Assembly (NCBI GenBank): GCA_015063905.1
Contig: SVTF01000001.1
Location: 1 to 64,000, forward strand
Reading direction: 5' to 3'
Source of the DNA: Oscillospiraceae bacterium
Lineage (GTDB): Bacteria; Bacillota; Clostridia; Oscillospirales; CAG-272
DNA length: 64,000 nucleotides
Below the pieces are notes generated by a model. The model had not been told where the DNA came from. It worked only from the letters and a program-made list of their open reading frames with translations, and made no database searches. The stretch's first letter is position 1, and each line of letters starts with the position of its first letter. This document shows positions 43,472 through 50,175 of this stretch, piece by piece. A program made the translations under genes and the position numbers.

Positions 43472-44686
43472 CTACAGTTTTGCGTTTTTTTGAGTAACGC
43501 AAGCTCTAAGCTCGCCGTCACACATACGGACCGTTACTGTTTCATTTACTTTCACATCATCAATACCCGAAATAATACTGCCGTCACTTTTTTCAACTAC
43601 AGAATATCCGTGCGACAAGACTGACAGAGGATTGACTCCCTCAAGCCTTGTACACATTACACGAAAATCATTTTCTTTGCTACTTAACGTTTCGCGCATT
43701 AAGCTGTTGATGCGGTCCATTGCCTTTTCCAGCTTTGTTTTTTTATCGTTAAGTACGTTGATTGGAGATAGCAGCTCAACATCTTTACTTAAAATCTCAA
43801 GCCTGCTCTCAAGTCCGTTTATCATTCTATTTAAGGTCGTATCGTATCTCTGCTTTATCTGACCAAGTCTTTGCTTTACCTCATAGGCATCAAAGAATGC
43901 AAGCTCTGCGGCGGCAGATGGAGTTGGAGCTCTCATATCCGCAACAAAATCGCAGATGGTAAAATCAGTTTCATGACCCACCGCGGAAATAACGGGGATC
44001 TCGGACTGCGCTATAGTCATTGCCAACGTTTCATCATTAAAGCACCATAGATCCTCCGCGGAGCCTCCGCCGCGACCTATAATTATGACGTCTACCTTAT
44101 GCACCTTGTTAAAGAATCTGATTCCTCCCGCAAGACTTTGCGGCGCAAGCTCACCTTGAACATAAGACGGATAAATCACAAGCTCAATAGCGGGATTCCT
44201 TCTGCCCGACACGTTTATTATATCGTGCAATGCCGCGCCCGACGCGGACGTTACCACACCAACGCTGGACGCAAATCTCGGTATAGGTTTCTTCCTTTCC
44301 GCATCAAAAAGTCCTTTTCCGGAAAGCTTTTTCTTGAGCTGCTCAAACGCTATTGCCAATGCGCCTGCCCCATCCGGCTGCATATCGTCAATTATTATCT
44401 GATAATCTCCGCTAACCGTATAAGCGGAGATCTTTCCGTGAACTACAACTGTCATTCCGCTCTCGGGCTTAAATCTAAGCTTATAGGAATTACCCTTAAA
44501 CATTACCGCTCTTATAGAAGACGAGGCATCCTTGAGCGAAAAATACATATGTCCCGAAGCGTAATTGCTTTTTAGATTTGATATCTCTCCGCGAAGGAAA
44601 ATACTGCGCAACACGGGACTTGACTCAAGCGTGTGCTTGACATATTCATTTATCTGTGAAACACTGAATACACTGCCCTCTTGCAT
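43472..44686 (-). CDS. xseA: Exodeoxyribonuclease VII large subunit
   Basis: Catalytic subunit of the ExoVII single-strand nuclease, 404 aa. N-terminal OB-fold at about residues 1-100 (SVSQINEYVKHTLESSPVL, GEISNLKSNYASGHMYFSLKD). The catalytic domain follows with VGVVTSASGAALHDI, RGGGSAEDLWCFNDETLA and SAVGHETDFTICDFVADMRAPTPSAAAE (near 225-255). A coiled-coil C-terminal half then carries LSHGYSVV near the end. GAAGGAGG ribosome site. The order nusB-(tsaD-like)-xseA-xseB-ispA is conserved in Clostridia. Confidence 0.95.
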   Translation of the reverse strand: MQEGSVFSVSQINEYVKHTLESSPVLRSIFLRGEISNLKSNYASGHMYFSLKDASSSIRAVMFKGNSYKLRFKPESGMTVVVHGKISAYTVSGDYQIIIDDMQPDGAGALAIAFEQLKKKLSGKGLFDAERKKPIPRFASSVGVVTSASGAALHDIINVSGRRNPAIELVIYPSYVQGELAPQSLAGGIRFFNKVHKVDVIIIGRGGGSAEDLWCFNDETLAMTIAQSEIPVISAVGHETDFTICDFVADMRAPTPSAAAELAFFDAYEVKQRLGQIKQRYDTTLNRMINGLESRLEILSKDVELLSPINVLNDKKTKLEKAMDRINSLMRETLSSKENDFRVMCTRLEGVNPLSVLSHGYSVVEKSDGSIISGIDDVKVNETVTVRMCDGELRACVTQKNAKL

Positions 44687-44703
44687 AGCTCCTCCTTCTA
44701 AAT

Positions 44704-45684
44704 TTATACTTTGGAAGCTATATGCCTCCGTCTTGCCAGCAAAGCAACTCCTGCGGCGTTATCAGCCGAAAACTCCGGCTCTGAAAAGCTGACGCTTCCA
44801 AGTGATGCCAAATGCTCCGATATCCGCTTGTTACTCATTACGCCACCCGCAAAGATAATTGGAATACTTCCGTAAATCTCTCTTAAGTTTGTGGCGAGCT
44901 TATAAAGTGTATCGGCTATAAAATCAAAGCAATAAGCCGACGTAATTGCTACATCCCCGCTATCTCTGTAAAGCTTTGCCGCAAGGTTTTCAAGTCCTGA
45001 CAGGTTACATTCAAGACCGTTGACGGAAGGACGCGTTTTCTGATGCGGTATTTGCTCCGCATGATTTAAGATACGCTCCATCTCTTTTCCACACGGAAAA
45101 GTTAATCCCATAAGCACTCCCGTACGGTCTATCGCCTGCCCCGCATTCATATCCGCGGTACCGCCAATAATCTCAACACAAGGCTCTCCAGTGTCACATC
45201 GGACAAGCAAAAGCTCCGTAGTACCGCCCGAAACGTGAAATGCCGCAAAAGCATCTTTGGACTCCAAAAAGCAGAGCTTATCCGCGGAATACAGAGCCGC
45301 AGCAATATGACCGTTTTGGTGTGAAAATTCATAAAGCGGACATCCGACTACCGATGCTATTGATCTTGCCGCAGACACACCCGCCAAAAAGCAAGGCATA
45401 TACGAGCCTTCTACATCACGCGGTCTTGACGAACATCCCACGGCAATTATTTGTCTTTTTGGATAATTCTCATCAAGAAACGAGGATAGCTCTTCCATAA
45501 GAATTGGAAGATTCTTTGTATGCGCAAACAAGGCCTCGCTTTGCCTCAGGCCGCGTTCTCCCGATTTGACTGCAAGTATCTTTTTTAAATTCAGGACTAT
45601 GTTGCCATCGCCATCACACAACGCAACCGACGTTGTATAATTGCTGGTATCTATCCCCAAATAAAGACTATTATTACTGTTCAT
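44704..45684 (-). CDS. TsaD/Kae1-like ASKHA protein (paralogue of TsaD)
   Basis: Relative of TsaD, the tRNA t6A-forming carbamoyltransferase, 326 aa. The N-terminal LGIDTSNYTTSVALCD is the ATP-binding phosphate-1 loop, and the metal-binding HxxxH is kept in SHQNGHIAAAL. HVSGGTTELLLV and IFAGGVMSNKRI are further Kae1 signatures. Clostridia often encode such a second Gcp-like protein between nusB and xseA while true TsaD is elsewhere with TsaB/TsaE. Its role is unsettled. Two consecutive ATGs overlap the nusB end; ATG 45684 is favoured because GAGAG is 5 nt upstream. mtaB in this window uses t6A as substrate. Confidence 0.8.
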   Translation of the reverse strand: MNSNNSLYLGIDTSNYTTSVALCDGDGNIVLNLKKILAVKSGERGLRQSEALFAHTKNLPILMEELSSFLDENYPKRQIIAVGCSSRPRDVEGSYMPCFLAGVSAARSIASVVGCPLYEFSHQNGHIAAALYSADKLCFLESKDAFAAFHVSGGTTELLLVRCDTGEPCVEIIGGTADMNAGQAIDRTGVLMGLTFPCGKEMERILNHAEQIPHQKTRPSVNGLECNLSGLENLAAKLYRDSGDVAITSAYCFDFIADTLYKLATNLREIYGSIPIIFAGGVMSNKRISEHLASLGSVSFSEPEFSADNAAGVALLARRRHIASKV

Positions 45685-46198
45685 CATCACTCTCAACGGT
45701 GTCAGCTTGATCGTCTTTTCCAATATTGTCACCGTTTTTTGCCGATTCTACAGCCGCTACGGCACAGTCTATTATCGCCGACACGCCATTGCTCTCCCAA
45801 TCCTTGAAGAGACCAGAAAGCACTCCGTTTACGAACTGCTTTGATCTATCCTCTCCGTATTTGACAGCAAGACCAACCGCCTGACTTATAGAAATATTGG
45901 GATGAATATCATCTTCAAACAATATCTCGTATACGGCAATACGAAGCACACTTCTGGAAACCTTGGAAAGTCTATCGGCTCTCCATCCCTTTGAATACTT
46001 GCTTATTACGGAATCGATCACATCATTTCTTGAAAGTATTCCAAAAAAAGCTTTTTTGATATATGCGTCGCTTGGTATATCTCTGTTTTGGCATGAACGC
46101 TCGTATATTTGATTGGGGTCGCCTTCTGTCTGAAACTCCATTTCAAACATCAATCCGAATAGCGCCTCTCTTGCTTCTGCTCTTGTTATTTTTGCCAT
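45674..46198 (-). CDS. nusB: Transcription antitermination protein NusB
   Basis: Helical rRNA antitermination factor that binds boxA RNA with S10, 174 aa. Features: ITRAEAREALFGLMFEMEF at the start, WRADRLSKVSRSVLRIAVYEILF in the middle, and SQAVGLAVKYGEDRSKQFVNGVLSGL near 120-145. The last 35 residues are an acidic low-complexity tail not found in most NusB. First gene of the long operon to recN, with a consensus promoter at 46259-46287. Confidence 0.94.
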   Translation of the reverse strand: MAKITRAEAREALFGLMFEMEFQTEGDPNQIYERSCQNRDIPSDAYIKKAFFGILSRNDVIDSVISKYSKGWRADRLSKVSRSVLRIAVYEILFEDDIHPNISISQAVGLAVKYGEDRSKQFVNGVLSGLFKDWESNGVSAIIDCAVAAVESAKNGDNIGKDDQADTVESDDEQ

Positions 46199-46258
46199 AT
46201 CTGACCTCCGTAAAATACTGCTGTAAGCATCGTCGTAAATTTTTAGTCATACATAATT

Positions 46259-46287
46259 ATTATACATAATATTTATCTAAATGTCAA
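46259..46287 (-). promoter_or_regulatory. Consensus sigma-A promoter of the nusB-recN operon
   Basis: TTGACA (46287-46282), 17-bp spacer, TATAAT (46264-46259). Genes downstream are spaced by 3-56 nt or overlap, so one long transcript is likely. Confidence 0.88.
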
Positions 46288-46389
46288 GGAGAATACCCTC
46301 TAAAAATGAAAATTTATTCACCAAATGCGTATAAACAGTCCTCTTTCTGCGTAAAGCACGCACTATATGTAAATATTTCTTGAAAGTTA

Positions 46390-46418
46390 TTGAAAAAAAA
46401 CTCTTTTTATGTTAGAAT
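46390..46418 (+). promoter_or_regulatory. sigma-A promoter of the membrane-protein / SGNH pair
   Basis: TTGAAA (46390-46395), 17-bp spacer, TAGAAT (46413-46418). The first ATG is 30 nt downstream. Confidence 0.7.
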
Positions 46419-46448
46419 GTATCTAACATATACTTTGAGGGATCAATT

Positions 46449-46970
46449 ATGGAAGTAAAAAAACTCATAAAATTCTTTTGGTTACGCGGCTCTGCATATT
46501 TTACCGCAATATGCGGTTCTTTGATGATTGCTCTTGCGTCGGTCACAAATAATAATACGCAAACAACAGTCGAGCCTTGGCAATTTCCCGGCGTCGGAGT
46601 AGAGCCTTCTAAGTTTCTTCTCATACTCTCATTTTGCTTTGTTATGTCACTCGGAAGCACCATAAGACGTATGTTTCCCCGTGCCAAGATCGCGGGTTGG
46701 GTAGTCCACGCTATATGCTACGTTGGCGGTTTTTTGGCATTCATGCTTCTCGGAGGAATATCCTTCCCCACAGCAATTGTCGCCACAGCATTCTTTTCGG
46801 CGGTATATGCGGTTATAGCCATTCTTACTGTTTTCAGCGAAAGAAAAAAAGCGGCGGCATCGCTTGCCTCTAAAAACAAGCATCAGCACTCCGGAAAATC
46901 CAAAAAATCCACAAGCAAGAATAAAAAGCCTGAGCAGTCCGAACAAACTTACGAAAGCATGTTTTCCTGA
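46449..46970 (+). CDS. Hypothetical membrane protein (173 aa)
   Basis: Small membrane protein with four predicted TM helices (about residues 13-32, 55-72, 83-102, 107-128) and a very basic, Lys/Ser/Gln-rich cytoplasmic tail of about 45 residues (KKAAASLASKNKHQHSGKSK and onward). I do not recognise a family. It precedes the SGNH-type hydrolase by 8 nt under one promoter, so the two probably work together at the membrane. Confidence 0.75.
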   Translation: MEVKKLIKFFWLRGSAYFTAICGSLMIALASVTNNNTQTTVEPWQFPGVGVEPSKFLLILSFCFVMSLGSTIRRMFPRAKIAGWVVHAICYVGGFLAFMLLGGISFPTAIVATAFFSAVYAVIAILTVFSERKKAAASLASKNKHQHSGKSKKSTSKNKKPEQSEQTYESMFS

Positions 46971-46978
46971 TATTAAAA

Positions 46979-47755
46979 ATGAAAAATTATAATACTTTGA
47001 TACGCATATTGTCAATAACGATATGCATTGTCTTGGTAGCTTGTGTTGCGGCAACGTCATTGATGTTTGTTTTTGGAGTTAAGGCGGATATATACGTCTT
47101 GCCAAGCAGAGATAAAGATCAAAGCACTCCCGCAAGACTCGGTACAACTTTCGATTACGGCGACAGCTATATATATCAAATGCTGTTTTTCTGCGACTCG
47201 GTTATGGCAGGCATTACGGAATTTGACATTATTAACAACGAAAATGACGTAATCACCGGCAAGCGCGGAGACCTTCCCCTTGATTTCAACATTTCAACTA
47301 CTGAGGTCAACAAAAAAGATCTTGATGGCAAAACACAATCCATAATTGATCTTGTAAAGCTGCAAAAACCGCGGTATCTGCTTATTTCTGTAGGAATAAA
47401 TAACGGTGTTGAGCATTGCGCGGAGGAAAAATTCAAGCAGTATTATACAAAGCTTGTCGAAGCAATAAGAGCTGAATCTCCCCAAACACATATCATTCTG
47501 CAATCCGTATTTCCGGTATCAAAGCAAGCATCTAAAAGCAATCCGTCACGGTCAAATGAAAAAATAGATGCCGCCAACGTCTGGATCGAGGAGCTATGCG
47601 TTTCCCTATCGCTACGTTATCTCAACACTGCCGAGATATTAAAAAATGACAAAGGCGCTCTTGATCCCACGTTTGATAGCGGAGATGGAATACGTCTGAA
47701 TGAAAAAGGATACCGAGCCGTTATAGCATATATCAAAACTCACGGATATAAATAA
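46979..47755 (+). CDS. Membrane-anchored SGNH/GDSL-like protein with altered active site (258 aa)
   Basis: SGNH-hydrolase-like extracytoplasmic protein held by one N-terminal TM helix (residues 8-33). Block I reads FFCDSVMAG with Ser74 in place. Block III reads ISVGINNG (139-142), compatible with GxND. Block V reads SGDGIRLNEKGY: Arg239 stands where family members have the catalytic His (DGIHLN). Relatives act on peptidoglycan or polysaccharide acetyl groups. Loss of His suggests a non-catalytic or altered protein. No strong ribosome site precedes the ATG, so translation may be coupled to the membrane-protein gene 8 nt upstream. Followed by a strong terminator. Confidence 0.72.
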   Translation: MKNYNTLIRILSITICIVLVACVAATSLMFVFGVKADIYVLPSRDKDQSTPARLGTTFDYGDSYIYQMLFFCDSVMAGITEFDIINNENDVITGKRGDLPLDFNISTTEVNKKDLDGKTQSIIDLVKLQKPRYLLISVGINNGVEHCAEEKFKQYYTKLVEAIRAESPQTHIILQSVFPVSKQASKSNPSRSNEKIDAANVWIEELCVSLSLRYLNTAEILKNDKGALDPTFDSGDGIRLNEKGYRAVIAYIKTHGYK

Positions 47756-47790
47756 AAAAGACCCACACGCCAAAGCGTGTGGGCTTTTTT
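47753..47790. terminator. Bidirectional terminator between SGNH and surface-protein genes
   Basis: 9-bp stem CCCACACGC / GCGTGTGGG (47762-47770 with 47775-47783), loop CAAA, A-run before and T-run after. Confidence 0.92.
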
Positions 47791-47821
47791 ATGTTATTGA
47801 TCTAAAGAATTATTCTTTAAA

Positions 47822-49846
47822 TCAGTCTTCCTTTTTCTTGAAGGAAATAAGACCGATAGCAGCAACAGCAACTATAGCCATAGCGCCGAATCCTGCAACA
47901 GATCCGCATCCGCCGGACTGCTTATCGTCGTCCTTATCGTCATCGTCATCGTCATTGGGCTTTTCAACCTTGGACGTTGTTGTCTCTGTGTCCTCAGCCT
48001 TAGTTGTCTCCTCATCGGGAGCTGTGGTCTCTTCGTCGGGAGCTGTGGTCTCCTCGTCGGGAGCTGTGGTCTCTTCGTCGGGAGCTGTGGTCTCCTCATC
48101 GGGAGCTGTGGTCTCTTCGTCGGGAGCTGTGGTCTCCTCGTCGGGAGCTGTGGTCTCCTCGTCAGGAGCTGTGGTCTCCTCGTCGGGAGCTGTGGTGTCC
48201 TCGGGCTGATCAAAATCTACGTTCTCAGCAAGGAACTCAGCTGCCCAGGTCTCAGCACCTGCAGCGGTAGGCAGACATGCCATAGCGAGAATCTCAAACT
48301 CTGCGCGACCGGGCTGGTTAACCTTTAAGTTGTTTGTTCGGATATACATACCGTGAATTCTGTTTTCAACGTCTCTTGCACCGAGCTCATCGATAGCGGA
48401 ATTCATATCTATCAGGAATACTCTGTAAGTATCGGTTACACTTCCGTTTTCGTCCTTAACCTCGATACAGAGATTTTCAAACTCACACGTAGGTCTTACG
48501 TAGCTACCGTTACCGTTAGGAGAATCTCCTGCGAGATATGTAGCGGTAATGCTACCGTTACTAAACTCCATATGCGTGCAAGAAGGATCAGGGATACCGT
48601 CATAGTTAATATCTTGCCATTCACAAGTACAGTAGTTCTTGACAATGAATACCTGGTAAGGATAGTCACGAAGGTCGTAGGACACGTCGTTAGATACTCT
48701 GAACAAAGAAGCAGTACCACCTGTGTGAGTAGCTATCTTAAGTGTGCCGTCCTCAGTGTTAACGATACTACCGTCACCACCAACGTCTCTGTGGTTCTTG
48801 TATGTATCGGGGTCACCGGTAATGACGAAAGCAGGCTCTGCCTCGTCAGAATCGGGATCACGGGGTGTTATTTCAGCAACCTCATTTTCTCTCTGCTTTG
48901 CAGGGATAAAGTCGCTCTCATCGCCCTGGGGAACAGTTGCTGTTTCCTTGGACGGACCCATCTTTGTAACTGTGAAGGAACACTTACCGTCCTTCTGAGC
49001 GTTCTGGATACTAAAGCCAATATAAGCTTCCATGTAACCGTTTTCGCAGTTTTCGCAATCGCCGTAAAGCATATCTGTAAGCGCCTCTGCGAGAGCCATG
49101 TTATCCTCGGTAACAGGAGTTACACCGTTGATATAAGGAATGAACAGATCGTTATCGGCGTCATACTTGATCTCATACGTGAGGTAAAGCTTGCCGTCCT
49201 CGCGAACGTCGATCGTACCAACAGGTCCGGGAGAAAGGAGCTTAAGTCTTCCATCTCTTACAGACTCTGTGTCATCGTACCACTCAAGGTGAGAAAGCTT
49301 TGTTATATCCTCAGCATCGCCCTTATGTACATCTGCACTGTGAACACGAATAAGCGTCTCGATACCGTTACCGTAATCCTTACCGTCTGCCATAGTACCA
49401 ACCTGACCGGGCATTATGGATATGGAATCCCAAACGGAGAATGCGAACCAACGGTCTACATAATTATAAACATCGTTACCTTCTGCATCTTTAAGGATGT
49501 TCCAGAAAGAGAAATCGTCTATTCTGACTTCCATAAAGAAACCATCGGTTGTAATCTGCTGGAGAGTCTGAACGGAAACGTAAGGCGCGTTGTTGGGCCA
49601 AGTTACGTGGTAATCCGCATACTCGGGATCGGTGGGGTTTACCGAAAAGCCATCCTCGGTATAAACACCGCCGGGACGGGAGCCTCTGTCATCCTCGTCG
49701 TTGTACAAATCCTCACGAGCGTTGGATATAATGAATTCATCGTTAGAAGCGTAGAATTCATCCGCAGCTACAGCGGGAAGAACACATACTGCGAGTACAG
49801 AGATAAGCATTGCTGCCGCAATCAATACTGAAAGTATTTTTTTCAT
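47822..49846 (-). CDS. Secreted surface protein with TTAPDEE stalk and C-terminal CGS/TM anchor (674 aa)
   Basis: Exported protein of unknown function. Signal peptide MKKILSVLIAAAMLISVLA ends near VAAD. About 540 residues of beta-rich domains follow, with a Trp/Asn-rich VTWPNNAPYVSVQ segment, FSVWDS, and near residue 400 a Cys-bounded loop (CTCEW, then DINYDGIPDPSC) whose D-x-N-x-D-G-x-x-D spacing looks like a calcium loop. Next come nine TTAPDEE repeats, an Asp/Lys-rich linker and the tail GGCGSVAGFG, a hydrophobic helix and KKKED. The tail has sorting-signal architecture but no LPxTG. Start ATG 49846 with AAGGAG. Paralogue of the protein at 50176-52056; a carbohydrate- or matrix-binding role is only a guess. 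Confidence 0.8.
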   Translation of the reverse strand: MKKILSVLIAAAMLISVLAVCVLPAVAADEFYASNDEFIISNAREDLYNDEDDRGSRPGGVYTEDGFSVNPTDPEYADYHVTWPNNAPYVSVQTLQQITTDGFFMEVRIDDFSFWNILKDAEGNDVYNYVDRWFAFSVWDSISIMPGQVGTMADGKDYGNGIETLIRVHSADVHKGDAEDITKLSHLEWYDDTESVRDGRLKLLSPGPVGTIDVREDGKLYLTYEIKYDADNDLFIPYINGVTPVTEDNMALAEALTDMLYGDCENCENGYMEAYIGFSIQNAQKDGKCSFTVTKMGPSKETATVPQGDESDFIPAKQRENEVAEITPRDPDSDEAEPAFVITGDPDTYKNHRDVGGDGSIVNTEDGTLKIATHTGGTASLFRVSNDVSYDLRDYPYQVFIVKNYCTCEWQDINYDGIPDPSCTHMEFSNGSITATYLAGDSPNGNGSYVRPTCEFENLCIEVKDENGSVTDTYRVFLIDMNSAIDELGARDVENRIHGMYIRTNNLKVNQPGRAEFEILAMACLPTAAGAETWAAEFLAENVDFDQPEDTTAPDEETTAPDEETTAPDEETTAPDEETTAPDEETTAPDEETTAPDEETTAPDEETTAPDEETTKAEDTETTTSKVEKPNDDDDDDKDDDKQSGGCGSVAGFGAMAIVAVAAIGLISFKKKED
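48011..48207 (-). repeat. 21-bp tandem repeat, about nine copies (TTAPDEE)
   Basis: In-frame 21-bp units, near identical, encoding Thr-Thr-Ala-Pro-Asp-Glu-Glu. They form a negatively charged, proline-spaced stalk between the domains and the anchor. Unit number is likely to vary between strains by slippage. Confidence 0.92.
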
Positions 49847-49909
49847 GTTGTTCTCCTTTTCTAACATGTTTTGGTTATTTGCAGAAGCACAAACCTCTGC
49901 ACCTATTAT

Positions 49910-49938
49910 ATTTTATCACGGCAACTATCAATTGTAAA
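49910..49938 (-). promoter_or_regulatory. sigma-A promoter of the left surface-protein gene
   Basis: TTTACA (49938-49933), 17-bp spacer, TAAAAT (49915-49910). The leader carries a small hairpin GCAGAG/TTCTGC before the ribosome site. Confidence 0.7.
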
Positions 49939-50104
49939 TTCGCAATATTTACAAAAAGCAATATTTATTATTGGTGATTTTACCCAACGGCTAATATATA
50001 TTTTATATATTTTTCACAAAATCATCACATTATCCAAATGACCAATTATACTTAAAGCCTTTTACCACAAATGACTTTAAGAATTCTTTAATTGTTTTTC
50101 AATC

Positions 50105-50140
50105 AAAAAAGCATCCCCGCGGACCAATTCGCAGGGATGC
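50105..50140 (-). terminator. Intrinsic terminator of the right surface-protein gene
   Basis: Stem GCATCCC-GCG / CGC-GGGATGC (50111-50120 with 50131-50140, one mismatch) followed by T6 on the minus strand. Confidence 0.85.
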
Positions 50141-50175
50141 TAAAATTATTTAAAAATCAAAGTGCCTTTTAAATA

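Larger units (their letters stand above)
49847..50175. other. 329-bp AT-rich intergenic region between the two surface-protein genes
   Basis: Contains the promoter and leader of the 47822-49846 gene at its left side and the terminator of the 50176-52056 gene at its right side. The middle part (about 49940-50104) is AT-rich with no ORF, RNA or repeat that I can support. Confidence 0.7.

Noticed and set aside
48011..48207. Tandem repeat considered as a CRISPR array
   Set aside because: Units are contiguous 21-bp in-frame coding repeats without spacers; no cas genes in the window.
48560..48630. Dockerin domain in the surface proteins
   Set aside because: Only one D-x-N-x-D-G-x-x-D loop is present; dockerins have two with conserved helices.
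48353..49831. 492-codon plus-strand ORF antisense to the left surface-protein gene
   Set aside because: Mirror reading of a well-supported exported protein; no promoter, ribosome site or recognisable domain.
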